Assembly (NCBI GenBank): GCA_047967505.1
Contig: CM106541.1
Source of the DNA: Dipteris shenzhenensis
Taxonomy: Eukaryota > Polypodiophyta > Polypodiopsida > Gleicheniales
DNA: 64,000 nucleotides
Reading direction: 5' to 3' (one strand)
Both the position numbers and the translations under genes were made by a program. Positions 35,103 through 48,016 of the stretch are shown here, piece by piece; within the stretch, counting starts at the first letter, position 1; every line of letters begins with the position of its first letter. The notes under the pieces are model-generated. The model had not been told where the DNA came from, ran no database searches, and worked only from the letters and a program-made list of their open reading frames with translations.

Positions 35103-37174
35103 GATGCAAATAGCAAGAGAAAAAGAGAGAACAGAAGGAAGAGAGAGAGAAAGGGGGAGTGATAGAAGTTGGCAATATTGTGAGCACTAGTGTGTTCTAA
35201 AACACTAAAAATGCATTGGATGACTTGAACTTACAGTTTGACTAACTAGATAGTCATAGAAGGTTTTGCTAAGGGAACACATAAGCTTCTCAAGATGATG
35301 TCTTGCCACATCTTTAACTTCAAGGCGAGGAAGGATCTCTTGCCAAGTTGCAACATGTGTACAAGGCAAAGGACACATGCCTTGCTTCTAGGATAGCATC
35401 ACATTGTAAGTCCTTATTTCTATGACCTTCCTTGCCTATATTCTTTACAAGTGTGGGTGCTAAGAGCCTATTTTACTGTAGGATTGGGAGGTAGTGGAAT
35501 CTTTGATAGATAAGTCCATTGCCCTTGTGAGGGTTTAGATATTACTAACAATGGACTCTCTCTAAGTTATGTGTAGGAATACCTTTTAGTCATGGATAAT
35601 GCAATGTAGAGTCCTCCAACTTTAATTGAAATGGTGAAAAAGTAACCAAGCATCTAGAGAATTGCATGAACAATGTCCATTTTATTCCTCGTGCAACAGT
35701 AAACAATGTTTTTGACTAGAACAGGCTGTCCTACGTTGGGCATTTTGGCATTTGCATAGCTTTTCTTCATGACTTGGATATAAAAACAGTAAAACATTTT
35801 ATTTTGATGGTTTTGTTATGTGGTTTCATGTCTAAAGTTTTTAAGCAATATGTCTAAAGTTTTCATGCCTAAAGTTTTACAGGTTATATCTTTTTGTTCT
35901 GGGTATATAAAGGGATAAGAGGCACTTTCACTTCACTTTTCTTCTAGAAGTTGTGCTTTTCTTGCATCATACAAAGGTCAATGAACATTGAAAGAGAGGG
36001 AATTTTTAAGAGATGAATCACGATTAAAGGAGACAATGCTATGATGGTAAGCAACCTATGTATTGATTTATGTTTTATGGTCTTTTAATCTAATGTGCTT
36101 GGTTAGGTCTACTATGTGATGGTTGTTGAATTATTGCATGAAACATTTGAGATTAAGGAGTTATCTCCTCGGTAAGCCAACTTTCATAGCACATTTGGTT
36201 GAAATCACTCATTGGTGCACTATATTAGTTAAGTTGGAGGATACGTTGTGGTCTTCCACATCCAACTGTAGAATGACCTACTTAACTACTGAAGTGCATC
36301 AATGTATTGACAACTTGATCATTGTGATCCATCACATGGCTTCCCCTATTGTATTTGTATTCAATTGGCAATTGTGTAATAAACTTTGTGATTGGCTACC
36401 CTGAGAGGAGAGCCTTAATGGTATTTGTATTTGAATGGAGAGATTATAATACAAATATGCATTTTTTATCACATTCTTATCCTTGCAAGATACGATGCCA
36501 TTAGTAATACTTTTGATTCATCTATGGTTAATTTTTGAATGTCTTGTTAATGCAATATAAGGTAATGTTGCTTTGAATCAGAGAGTATTGAATACACCAC
36601 CTCCAAGTTTGTTGTGTAGAGAGGTAAACCTTTTATATGAAAACTTGTCCCTTTTTCTTGATTTGTACCCAAAGTAATTACCAATTTATGACCTTCTCAA
36701 CTTATGATTAATTTTTAAAGGTCTTCTATAATGAATTTTAACATTTGGCCAAAAATGGACATTGAAATGGCCGAAGTTGTCAAATTCCTTCATCTACCCC
36801 TTCAAAATCTATATTTCTTCATAGAAAATCATCAAATGCATCAATCCTTCACAAGGTGATATAGCCAACCTAAAAATTAAATCTACGAAGTAAAATGTTT
36901 AACCTTGTGCAACCATCTTACTAAAATAACAATGGTGCAGTTGTTGCGAGGAAATACATTTCACTTGGTTTAGGATTAACTGAAACTTGCACTAAAATAG
37001 AACCAATGCAGTGGTTGCACAAGAAAATACATTTTCCTTTGTTTAGGAGTAGCTCTTAACCACTTGTTTTAAACTTGATGCAAAAAAGTTGAACAATTAT
37101 GGAACTCCAATGCGAGTCTCACATGATCCAGTCAATTAAGGTAAATACGTTTTCTTTGTTCTGATTAGAAGTAG
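34091..37174. other. AT-rich region, small repeats only
   Basis: 34600-34870 contains three degenerate ~75-bp tandem units with the shared idea GT(A/G)TT(A/G)C(C/A)(A/T)ATGCA. 35070-35098 is an (AG)n tract. The open frame at 36123-36404 has no recognisable content. No gene supported. Confidence 0.6.
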
Positions 37175-37720
37175 CTACAACCACCTCCAAGAACTAGCGT
37201 GATGGTCACTGGTAAATTCCCGTTGAGTATCTACATTTGATGTGATAGTATATGGAGTCGGATCCATGCATGAATGTGATGGTTGTACATCACTAAAATC
37301 AGACTGTGTTGATGTACATGGGAGTGCCTCATGCTGAGGGCTTACCGTTGAACGTGCATGATCAGAAGCTGTGGGCTGATCCATGCTAGTATGTGGAGCA
37401 TCTGCGTTTAATCTCTCAAGACCAATGAGGCTCGAGTTTGTGTCATAAACTGGTACATACCATGTGGTAATGAATGGTCAAAGAAGGTTCTCTTTCCACT
37501 CACGGATCTCGTCTGGAGACATGACTGCTGCATCATCAACTACGTGATGTGGATAACTCCATGCTAGAGGCGGTCTGGTGCTTTGTAAAAGAGGCTTACC
37601 CATGTACTGGTGAGATTGTCTGGTGTCATGATGACTAGTGTATCATCAACTACATGATGTGGATAACTCCATGCTGGAGGTGGTCTGGTGCTCTGTACAA
37701 GAGGCTTACCCATGTACTAA
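37175..37720 (-). pseudogene. unrecognised decayed reading frame with an internal 110-bp duplication
   Basis: The minus strand reads MGKPLLQSTRPPLAWSYPHH, VVDDAAVMSPDEIREWKENL, a TGA, FITTWYVPVYDTNSSLIGLE and then MDQPTASDHARSTVSPQHEA to a stop at 37175. Just upstream the same start (MGKPLVQSTRPPPAWSYPHH) occurs again, offset 110 bp, in another frame. It may come from a transposon-captured or gene-tail fragment. I cannot name it. Confidence 0.4.
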
Positions 37721-37860
37721 TGAGCGTGTCTACCCATGAGAACACTATGTGAAAGTTGCCACTGTGGGGCTTACGCTAAACGGTCAAAAACAAGTCATGA
37801 AAACTATGCGTTTGCCAAACATCAAGCCTATAGTAAGGTGATGATAATTGTGTGTCAGGA

Positions 37861-39971
37861 TAGCCAAGAGGCTATACAAGGTTGATGTGTGTGTAGGAAC
37901 CAATGCCAAAAAATAGTCAATGAATGTGATTGTACATGGGTGGCATGTGTATGCAAGATGTGTGCAATAATCCTGAATCCAAGGAAGATCACTCTGCCAA
38001 GTGTCACATTGAAGTGCTTAATAATCAAATGCCAAGAGTACTGAATTGAGGTCAGATGTGTGAATGTGTACACCAATGATAGGTCAGATGGAACTGACAC
38101 CACTAGGAACTAATCAAGTAATGTGGCAATGGTGGCTGACTTGGGTTGGTGGAGTTGAATCTCCTTTAAGGTGGTGCTAGTCTACAACTAGACTACATGT
38201 CGAAGCGTCAAATGCAGCAAAAGAATTTCATCTTAATTCATTTTGTGTGCTGATACGCTGCAATGGATCTCAGGAGGTGGTTTTGATGATGAGGATTTGA
38301 TGATGCTAACCTGTGAAAAATTCAAATGGCATATCCGAGGTGCTCAGCACATAGAACATGATCTTGTGCTCACTTTTGCTTTTTGGATCACCTCCAAATT
38401 CCACCTGGATCAAAAGTTATGGCTCTCGGAAGGATAGCCAAATTTTGATGCCAAGAGGGCAATCAAAATGATGAGGTGGCATGGAGGGTGATGTGGTAGT
38501 GTGGGTCACATGCCAATTACAACTGTGCTTGTGAGGAGACAAGTGTGCTTAAATGGCATTACTGACATGGCTGCTGTGCTGACTCAGTAGGTTGACTAGA
38601 TAGATGATGACATGGCATGCAGGTGAGGTGGTAGGTGATCAGGCCTATTGAGGTGGCAGCTGTGAGGACCACTGATTATGTGACACCTACCAACATGGAT
38701 GATGACATGGCAAGGCAGCTGATGTGACAATTGTGATGTGGTTGTCAAGATGATGTGGCAGTGTAGAAGTAGAGTGATGATGTGGCATCAGTGATGTATC
38801 GATGGTGATGTGGTAGTCTGCCCCTTTGCTGACTGTGAAAGAAAATAGGCCTACGTGGTAGACATGGCTAACACATGGCAAGTGACATGAACTTGATGGA
38901 TGAGGTGCCACATGGCCAATGCGTAGTGGTGCCAAATTGTTGGCATAGAGCCAAGGAAGTGGAGATAAGAATTTAGGACAAGTGCCATGTGTTGAGTTGC
39001 AGGTTGCTAGAACCTTGGATATTCGCCGATGGAATATATCGATACCAATGAGATCAAATAAGATTCCGTTGTCATCTCCAGTGGAGCCAATTGGAGTTGC
39101 ATGCAATTGTGGGTTGTCGAGGAGATGAGGTCCTGACGAAGGCTACGGGAGCTTCCTGGAGGTGTTTTGGAGTTGGAGAGGGCTGTCTACTTTGGGTGTC
39201 GTTGAAGATGGTAGAGCTGCTCATTCAGTGGTCGAATGACATGGTTGTTGAAGTGTCTCTTGCTTGTGATCTTCTGGTTTATAGTTGATGGTGAGTGGAT
39301 GGTTGGAGCATCTGAGGCATTGATGGCGCTCCTCGTTGATGGAGGAGGCGTTGTCCGTAGCTCGTAGTGTTGCGTGCAGAGGTCGTTTGTTGAGGTGGAC
39401 GTGCATGCGGGCTTGTAGTCATGTGGCTATTGGATGGGCTACTAAGGCACTGTAAGTTATTGAGGCGCCGTTAGCCAATTTGGTGTTGATGCCACAAGGC
39501 TGAGGTCTCACTAGTGCTTGCTAGAATAATTTGTATTGCTAGTCGATGGCGTTGATGGAGACTCAATGTAGTTGAGGTTGTGCCACTTAGAGTCATGGTC
39601 GGCTACTGTAGTACTAGATGTTTGTAGTAGAGGGTCATAAAAGCTGGTGCGCTATGGAGCTAAGGTGCTTATGTTGTTGGCGTTGGAGGAGGCATGAAGG
39701 TCAATTGCAACTATTGTTCATATGGCTTCTAGGTGTCGTCTGGGCTATAGACCTTATTGCTAGCATAGGCGGTTGTTTAGCACTATGTGGAGGTAGAGCT
39801 GAGGAGGAGACTGGAGCTCTTTCAGCTCATCATAGGCCGTAGTTGCTGCTGTTGGGCTTAATGAGTGGGCTGTAGGTAGCCAAACTGCCTAGTGTTGGCT
39901 TAGAGCCTTGGCTATTCGGGCTGGTTGAGACCTTTGTTAAGGATCTTCCCTTCACCTTGAAGGAGAAGGCA
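37861..39971. other. no gene recognised; GATGATGTGGCA-rich
   Basis: 38500-38830 repeats (G)TGATGTGGCA many times. The open frame at 38687-39106 (-) is His/Pro-rich because of that repeat. The GC-richer part to 39971 resembles non-coding LTR-element leaders but has no LTR that I can identify. Confidence 0.5.
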
Positions 39972-39976
39972 CTATC

Positions 39977-40326
39977 TGTTGAGATATCGAGCTCCACTCG
40001 TGATATGCCAGGGTGACTATTGTGCATTTATGTCACCGACTTGTTAGCTGCAGATGCGGTTGGTACACCGCCCATGAATAATAGCTGGATGACAGCTATC
40101 CTTATGTACTCTAGTTTGTGGCTCAATTAGTATGCCACCTTAGTTAGCTGAGTTTGGTTGAGACCCACATATAGGGTTCTTCTATTTCTTTGTACTAGAG
40201 TTCTTTTGGCTTACACAACTAAGAGAGGAAAACTGTTTTTAGCCTCCACCTTTGTGTGTATTCCCCCATTGTGTACGTGAGAAAGCCACAAGTGAGACTC
40301 CTTCCTTCTCTCCCACTATCTTCACA
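39977..40326 (+). repeat. element A 5' LTR
   Basis: TG...CA bounded; the end is directly followed by the primer site at 40327. Confidence 0.95.
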
Positions 40327-40338
40327 TGGTATCAGAGC
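40327..40338 (+). other. primer binding site of element A
   Basis: TGGTATCAGAGC, complementary to the 3' end of initiator Met-tRNA, right after the LTR. Confidence 0.9.
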
Positions 40339-40871
40339 TTGGTTCATGGTAAGTAGCTCAAGAAAGCAAACCAAGTTTGCGGTGTCCTGATAAGAAGGCT
40401 AGTGTTGCTTTCCTTTTTCGAGTTTGGGAGCAAATCTCTACAGGTAGCACAGCCGAAAAGTGCAAGAGTGCATTGTCTCAGATTGAGATGCCCTTCGCGG
40501 TGCAGCAAGAGGGTAATATATGCTGCGGGGGATGGGCAAAGCCCTTGGTGACTTTATTTTTCTGATTCGAGGCCATTTCGGGGCCCATTTTGGACGCGGA
40601 AGTTCTCCGCAAGCACTGAGAAAAAGGCACTGTTTTTGCTGTGTGACCACTGCTCTGCAGGTCGGTGAAAAGTTACCGCAGAAATTGCATCGCATGCCTG
40701 TGCGCAGAGATACTAGGAGTTACAGAATCATCCTTATTGCCTGTTGATGCAAAATCGTCACTAGGAAGTGACTGTGTGGTCAAATACCACTTTTGTCAGT
40801 TTTGCATATTTGTCCGTGTGAGGTAGAAGCTGTGTTTTTTGCAGTGACAGAATATTTTGCAGTGTTCTGTA

Positions 40872-41262
40872 ATGGCGTCTGATTCTCTTTCACAGATTGT
40901 CACTGAAAAGCTTGACAAGAACAACTTCCAGGCATGGAAGTTCAGAATGACGAATTTCCTTATGGGAAAAGGCTATTGGGAGTTCATTACAGGAAATGAA
41001 GAAGAACCAGTTCTTCCTGATGTTCCCAATCAACAGGAAATGCAAGCATTTAAAGGATGGCATGAGAGCGCCAGAAAAGTTATGTATTGGCTGTCTATCA
41101 GTATTTCAGATTCTATGATTGTGCATATTCAGGATGCAAGTACGCCAAAGGAGGCATGGGATACTTTGGCAAAAATGTACAGCACAAATATGCAAGCCAG
41201 GAAAATGCAGCTCAAGCAGGAGTTGCACAATGTGCAGAGAGAAAATATGAGCATCAATGACT
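40872..41262 (+). pseudogene. element A gag, N-terminal half (interrupted by element C)
   Basis: Starts MASDSLSQIVTEKLDKNNFQ, a copia gag start, and runs open through TPKEAWDTLAKMYSTNMQAR and RENMSINDL until element C enters at 41263. Reading resumes in phase at 43966 (INDY-HMKVKK). It was followed by a 0.5-kb non-coding leader (40339-40871). Confidence 0.9.
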
Positions 41263-41602
41263 TGTTGAGAGTTGTGGTGCCATGAGCACATAATTAGAGG
41301 CTAAGGTATGGTATAGGAAAGAATTAAAGTAGCCACCCTAAGATGTGGACTACATGATGTGGAGATGTGGATTGAGGATATCCACAAGAAGAGATGTGGA
41401 TGAGAGGATCCCACATGGTTTGACTATTCTAAAGGCTCTCTCTATATAAGAAGCCTATCATGTCTTGTTGAGAATATATATTGCAAGAGATATAGATTTT
41501 CAATCTCCCTCTTATGTCTTATTTAGTGTGCTTTGAGCCTCCTTAGTTCTTCTACTAATCTTGAGTGCACTAGGTTTAGCATGATCTTACATTCTTTTGA
41601 CA
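41263..41602 (+). repeat. element C 5' LTR
   Basis: 340 bp, with a TATATAAG promoter motif near 41453-41460. Confidence 0.95.
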
Positions 41603-43454
41603 TGGTATCAGAGCAGGTTTAGCTAAACCTAGGTTAGTTTTAGGGTGATTGAGAGTCCCTTGTGAGCATTCTTCTCAAGAGTTTCATGAGAGTTCTCATC
41701 ATTTCCATTCTTGTGAGGAAGAGATCTTAGATTCCATTCTATCCTACTTTGAGAGAACTAGGAAGTCCTATTCTACTCCTCACAAGTGCCAGCCAAGACT
41801 TCATCAATCCGAGCTGCAACAAAGGCTCTAGCTCCATGCACACAGAGGCTTAACGACTCCAAAGTCTCCATACAATAGCCTATGAAAGCAACTTCAAGCA
41901 ACTCACTACTACGGCTCTAGCAACAAGCTACTCTATCTTAGCCTCAGCCTTCAGCGAAACCTCAAAAGCTCTTCTTGAGGATCAACAACAACATCTCGGA
42001 CGTGCGCCAAAGCTTCACCAACCGCCAACGTCCTCTACCAAGGCTGTAGCCCATCTTTGTTTCACGATGCTGACGGCACGGCCTCCATAGCCCACCAGAC
42101 CAAACTCAGCTTCAATGGCCTTCTACAAGGCTGAGCATTGGCGTCATCTCCAAAGGCACAACCTTCACAATGCAGCCGGTAAGCCATACGGGCAACTAAG
42201 AAGGCAAGGTCCTGTTGATTCGAGGAGCAACGCCTTCATTCATCTGATCCAATGTTTGGACAGAGCTTTTTTCACCCTGCGCTAAGCATTCGGGAAGCAC
42301 ACACGAGTTTGAAGAACCCAACTCAAATCTCACAGCATACTGCTCTTCTGTAGCATTCCGTTCGCTTCTCCAGCTTGCTTGCGCAGCTTGCTTGCGCTAT
42401 CGGATCTCTGTTCTGGATTCCTACCGCTATGTTTGCTTCACAGTTGGCTACAACAACCTCCTCGCCATTTCCAAACGGCAACTGCTCTGCCCCCTGCTAC
42501 GACACTTTGTCCACTGAATAAAATCTCTGCCATAGCTGCTGGCAGCAAAGATGCCTCCTACATGCATCTTCGGCTCCCTCAACGGACTGTGCCTTCTCTG
42601 CCTTTGCTCCACCTACGGCCTCTGCAAACTAGACCTACAGCAGAAGATACGCCAACAGCACACGACTACGTCTTCTCCAAACGATCGACTCCGCGACGTG
42701 CCATAGCGCCCAACCTCCGATCACCTTCAATGAAATCGAGATTGAGAGCGCAATCGTGCGTCGCCCCGAGCTCCTTGCTGCAAACTTCATTTTTTGTAAG
42801 GCTTCCTTAGAAAAGCCACGTGGCAGATAGGACCCGTGGTTCAGTTTAGCTAACTCTTGCATGGTTTAGTGGTCTTTGGTTAGCAGAGTGCCAGGTGGCA
42901 GATAAGACTTAACTCTAGTAAGGTCAAACATAGCTATGGTTAAGTTATGTGGTTAGTTAAAAGTTCCACCTAAGCACACAGCTTCTTGCTAAGCACAGTG
43001 TGAGTGTAGCATGTGAATCCCAGTGCCACATCATCAAGGCTTCCTCTTCTTCATAGAAACTTCGACAAGCCGTAACTTGCAATCCAAAAAGAATTTGCAC
43101 ACGCTCCAAAAAGGAAAAGTGATCATCTTTTCGAGCTCCACACGCGTGTTAAGTCAAAATCATTGTTCGCAATTAGACACTGCCAATATTGAAAGAAATC
43201 AATTGGTAAGACCTTTGCAACAAATGACAAATCAAAGCATGAATGCACACATCATTGTCATAAGCATGCCAAAAGCACAAGTGCATGAGATGACCATAGC
43301 ACGAAGCATGGCATCCACACATAAAGCATCAAGGCACATGGAAGAACAAAGCATCATGCATCAAATTACGTCAAGCGAAGAAGCAAACGCCATCGACATG
43401 AAGCATTGAGAAACAAAAACCTTGCCAACCTTGCCTATATTTTGTAAATCAAAC

Positions 43455-43620
43455 CTGACCACCTGAGAGTAGCTATGAAAGCACCCAGGGGAGGTATTGA
43501 CATGTAGAAGCCACACTTGACCACCTTAAGTAGCAATGCATGCACTAAGGGGAGGTGATGGAATGTAACTCACATCTGACCACCTTGCAGTAGCCAAAGG
43601 ATCATGGCACCAAGGGGAGG
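43455..43620 (+). repeat. three 60-bp repeats each ending in a purine tract
   Basis: Units start at 43455, 43516 and 43576 with CTGACCACCT-like sequence (cTTGACC in the second), and each contains (A/C)AAGGGGAGGT or CAGGGGAGGT. The third tract abuts the 3' LTR and is the functional position. Confidence 0.9.
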
Positions 43621-43960
43621 TGTTGAGAGTTGTGGTGCCATGAGCACATAATTAGAGGCTAAGGTATGGTATAGGAAAGAATTAAAGTAGCCACCCTAAG
43701 ATGTGGACTACATGATGTGGAGATGTGGATTGAGGATATCCACAAGAAGAGATGTGGATGAGAGGATCCCACATGGTTTGACTATTCTAAAGGCTCTCTC
43801 TATATAAGAAGCCTATCATGTCTTGTTGAGAATATATATTGCAAGAGATATAGATTTTCAATCTCCCTCTTATGTCTTATTTAGTGTGCTTTGAGCCTCC
43901 TTAGTTCTTCTACTAATCTTGAGTGCACTAGGTTTAGCATGATCTTACATTCTTTTGACA
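43621..43960 (+). repeat. element C 3' LTR
   Basis: 340 bp, matching the 5' LTR with no difference seen by eye. Confidence 0.95.
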
Positions 43961-43965
43961 TGACT

Positions 43966-44865
43966 ACCACATGAAGGTGAAGAAAATTGCAAATGCACTT
44001 GCTTCCATTGGGTCGCCAGTGGAAGATAATGATCTAGTTTCTGTGACCTTGAATGGTCTAGGAAAGGATTATGCACAGTTCCGGACATCCATTGCCGTCC
44101 GTGAAAAATTTCCTAATTTTGAGGACTTGTTTGCTCTTCTAATTTCTGAAGAGCAGAGAAATGGTGGTGCATCTTCTTCATGAGGAACTTCAAAAGAAAC
44201 TGTCTTCTACTCAAATGCTGGAAGAGGTAGAGGCACAGGTAGAGCAGGCCGATCATGAGGCCGTGGTAGAAATCAGAATATGCAGCAAACTCAAGAAAAC
44301 CAGTCCTATGGAGGAGGACGTGGTAACTCTAGAGGCAAGGGGAGCCAAAGAGGTCGTGGTGGATGGTAGAGAGGCCAAAATGCAAACAACAATGTTGAAT
44401 GCTACTATTGTGGTAAAATGGGTCATATGGCTAAAGACTACTACAAAAAGAAGAATGACATTATGAATGGAAAATTGCAGCAAGGCAATTATACATCCTC
44501 TAGTAGACAGGGTGATGACAAAAATGAGCATTTGTTTATGGTGCAGCACATGACCAATTCTGTGACAAGTGCCGAAGAAAGTAATGATGTGTGGTATGTT
44601 GACTCAGGTGCATCAAACCACATGACAGGTCATGCAGGATGCAAGGAAAATGGAAAAACCAGGATTTGTGGAGACTGGTGATGATACTGCACATCCTATT
44701 ATGCAGATTGGTAAAATTCCTTTGTCTATGCAAGATGGGAAAAAGAAATAACTGTCTGGTGTATTTCATGTCCTGAATATCACCAAGAACCTAGTTTCTG
44801 TTGGTCAAATGGTTGAGCAGGGCTTGTAGGTCAGATTTAATCCTCATGGATGCTTTGTTGAGGAT
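43966..44865 (+). pseudogene. element A gag C-terminal half and protease
   Basis: Continues gag with KKIANALASIGSPVEDNDLV to a TGA near 44182, a Gly/Arg-rich stretch, then a zinc knuckle CYYCGKMGHMAKDYY whose last Cys is Tyr. WYVDSGASNHMTGH (about 44593-44634) is the copia protease active site. Several stops follow, so the polyprotein is broken. Confidence 0.85.
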
Positions 44866-46503
44866 ATGAAAAATAACGGTCGCTTGATAGCAAAACGAAA
44901 GAAGAAGGGCAGGATGTTTACATTGGATGCAGACATGCCTGAATTGAGTGCAACAATGTTTGCACATGGGACCGGTGTAGTTGCAGATATTGATATCTGG
45001 CATAAACGCATTGGTCATGTTAATGTACAACGACTTAAATCAATGCTGGCCCAAAATATTATTGCAGGATTGCCTAAATTCAAGGTTGCAAAAATGCATA
45101 AGGTATGCGAAGCTTGTCAATTTGGAAAACAGGCAAGGAAACCATTTCCTAGACATGTTCAAGAGAGTAAGAAGCCATTGAAATTAATCCACTCTGATGT
45201 GTGGACTACTAAAGCTGCATCTATTGCAGGCTGTCATTATTTTATAACTTTTATTGATGACTACAGCAGAAAAGTTTGGGTGTATTTTATGAAAAAGAAA
45301 AGTGAAGTGTTTGGACACTTCAAAGCTTTTAAAGCTATGGTTGAAAAAGAAACAGGCCTGCAAATAAAATGCCTAAGGTCAGATGGAGGGGGAGAGTACC
45401 TCTCAAATGAGTTTGCAAGCTTCCTACAGGAGCATGGCATAAAGCAGCAATATTCATGCAGTCATACCCCACAGCAAAATGGACTTGCAGAAAGGAAAAA
45501 CAGGCATATTGGAGAGGTATCTCGGGCCATGCTAAATGAAAAAGACCTCCCAAATTATTATTGGGCTGAAGCAGTTGCTACAACAGTTTACATAATGAGT
45601 AGGACTCCCACTGCAGCAATACATGGCATGACGCCAGAGGAGATGTATACTCGTAGGAAACTAGATATTTCGCATTTGAAAATTTTTGGTTTCATTGCCT
45701 ATGTTCATGTGCCAAATGAATTGAGGTCCAAGTTGGATCCAAAAGCTGAGAAGTGCATCTTTATTGGTTATTCTCTGCAGCAGAAAGGGTATAGATGCTA
45801 TAACCCTTCTACTCGTAAGTTTACAGTGAGCAGAGATGTTGTTTTTTATGAGATGAGCAGCTGGTATAAACTAGTAAATGTGATTGATGATGTAGATGCA
45901 CAAAATGGTAATGCTGCACAGAATTTACAGCAGCAATCACAAAATATTAGTGGACCTGCAGTGTCCTCTAGCAGTGGTTCACGTACTTCGCCATGGATAG
46001 GTAGATTGAGATCAGGAGAATCTCCTCAAAGCAATGCAGATAGTGGTATGCAGGCATCATGAAAAGGAAAAGAGAAGGTAGATCAGCCCATGTTCGATGT
46101 GAATGCAAGTCACTCTTATGTGGATGGTGAATCCAGTGGCTCAAAACAGAGCATTGATGATGAGTTGGGTATTCCTTCTGTCGTTACACCTGAAGTAAGG
46201 AAGACTAGGGATGTTTTGAGAGCACTTGGAAGTGAGCCTATTTTGCGCAGGTCTACCAAAGCTAGGTATCCTGTAGTTAGGCTGAAATATGATGGATATA
46301 TAGCCATTCACTATGCCTATATGGTCAAAGTGATACAGGAAACCAGAACCCTCTTCTTTTGAGCAAGCCATGGGAAATGAAAAATGGGAGAAAGCCATGG
46401 ATGAAGAAATAGATGCCTTGGAAGCAAATGCTACATGGGAATTGGTGCCTTTGCCTAAAGACAAGAATGCAATTGGCTGTAAGTGGGTTTATAAGGTGAA
46501 GCA
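44866..46503 (+). pseudogene. element A integrase and start of reverse transcriptase
   Basis: The 398-residue open stretch 44866-46062 holds the integrase. The zinc-binding part is WHKRIGHV...[11 protein letters not shown], and the catalytic acids lie in [20 protein letters not shown] and PQQNGLAERKNR. It continues through [20 protein letters not shown] and KCIFIGYS to a TGA at 46060. After 46063 decayed linker frames run into the RT start until element B cuts in after 46508. Confidence 0.9.
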
Positions 46504-46508
46504 CAATG

Positions 46509-46860
46509 TCTGAAGAAAGTGGGAGAGAGGGAAGGAGTCTCACTTGCAGCTTTCTCACATGCACAATGGGGGAATACACACAAAGGTGGAGGCTGAAAAC
46601 AGTTTTCCTCTTCTTAGTTGTGAAAGCCAAAAGAACTCTAGTACAAAGAAATAGAAGAACCCTATATGTGGGTCTCAAACCAAACTCAACTAACTAAGGT
46701 GGCATACTAACTGAGCCACAAACTAGAGTAGATAAGGATAGCTGTCATCCAGCTATTATTCGTGGGCGGTGTACCAACCGCGTCTGCAACTAACAAGTCG
46801 GTGACATAAATGCACAACGGTCACCCTGGCATATCGCGAGTGGATCTTGATATCTCAACA
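46509..46860 (-). repeat. element B 3' LTR
   Basis: Preceded on the minus strand by the purine tract CTCGAGGGGGAG (46861-46872). Confidence 0.93.
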
Positions 46861-46869
46861 CTCCCCCTC

Positions 46870-48004
46870 GAGTTCCTGCTCGGAACTTGCGCAGCTTTTC
46901 TGTGCCCAATGCTTTCGTGAATATGTCAGCTACCTGATCCTCTGTGCTGACATAAACTAGATCAATAAGACCTAGTAAAACCTTCTCCTGCACATAGTGA
47001 TAATGCATCTCAATGTGCTTTGTTCTAGCATGATAGACTGGGTTATTTGCCAAGTGTATACTGCTCATGTTGACATACTAAATGACAATTGGCCCATCTG
47101 TAGACTGATGCATATCATAGAGTAGCTTATGCAACCAAGCTACCTCGCATGCAGCCATTGCTGCACCCCTGTACTCAGCCTCTGTGCTCGATAAGGCAAC
47201 TGTAGGCTGTTTCTTGCTGCTCCAAGTGACTGCAGCACTCCCAAAAGAGAACACATATCCATTGGTAGATCGTCTATCAGAAATACTACCAGCCCAATCA
47301 GCATCAGTGTATCCATGCAACTGTATCTGAACCCCAGCCTCATAAAATAGTCCATACTGTAATGTGGACTTCACATACCTGAGTATGCGTTTGGCCGCAT
47401 CCAAATGCGGTTTCCTTGGAGCTTGCATAAACTGACTTACCAATCCAACAGCATAGCTTAAATTTGGCCTGGTAATAGTCATATAAATCAAACTTCCTAC
47501 TATGCGTCTGTACATAGTAGGGTCTTCTAGAAGCTCACCTGCATCTGTGCTCAGCTTCACATTCTGCTCCAAAGGAACTGAAATAGGCTTACAGCCTGTC
47601 ATCCCATATTTGGACAGCATGTCCAATCCATACTGCCTCTGCAAGAGCTGTATCCCACTTGGCGATCTAATCACCTCAATGCCCAAGAAATAACGCAGCT
47701 CTCCCAAATCCTTCATCTCAAACTTCTGCCTCAATAGCATTTTCATATGAAGGATATCTTCATCACTATCACCTGTGATGATCAAATCATCAACATAAAT
47801 GACAAGCAGCATAATACCTTTCTCTGTTTTTCTCACATAGAGTGAGGAATCTGCCTTGGAAATCTGAAAGCCAATAGTGACAAGATATTGTCCTATCTTG
47901 TCAGACCATGCTCTAGGTGCTTGCTTCAAGCCATACAAGGCTTTCTTCAACCTGCAAACAAACTCAGGATGAATAGCATGAACATAACCTGCTGGCTGCT
48001 CCAT
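46870..48004 (-). pseudogene. element B reverse transcriptase (C-terminal part) and RNase H
   Basis: The 308-residue open frame from 48004 has [29 protein letters not shown] (the RT catalytic YVDD), [19 protein letters not shown] and the RNase H core (LHGYTDADWAGSISDRRSTN, TVALSSTEAEYRGAA). It stops in the motif where CDN is expected, then continues NNPVYHARTKHIEMHYHY. One TAA separates it from the upstream frame, so the polyprotein is not continuous. Confidence 0.9.
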
Positions 48005-48016
48005 AAAGACCTCTTC

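Larger units (their letters stand above)
41258..43965 (+). mobile_element. non-coding LTR retrotransposon C, recent insertion
   Basis: 340-bp LTRs at 41263-41602 and 43621-43960 (TGTTGAG...TTGACA) read as identical. TSD TGACT is present at 41258-41262 and 43961-43965. Primer site TGGTATCAGAGC lies at 41603, and the purine tract AAGGGGAGG lies directly before the second LTR. The 2.0-kb interior has no gag, protease, integrase or RT; the two frames at 42379-42810 and 43023-43409 have no recognisable motif. It must use proteins of another element, as LARD or TR-type elements do. Confidence 0.95.

Noticed and set aside
38687-39106. 139-residue His-rich minus-strand ORF
   Set aside because: Composition follows from repeated TGATGTGGCA; no conserved pattern.
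42379-43409. 143- and 128-residue ORFs inside element C as captured genes
   Set aside because: No recognisable motif, Ser/Leu/Pro-rich composition, and position in the non-coding interior of an LTR element.
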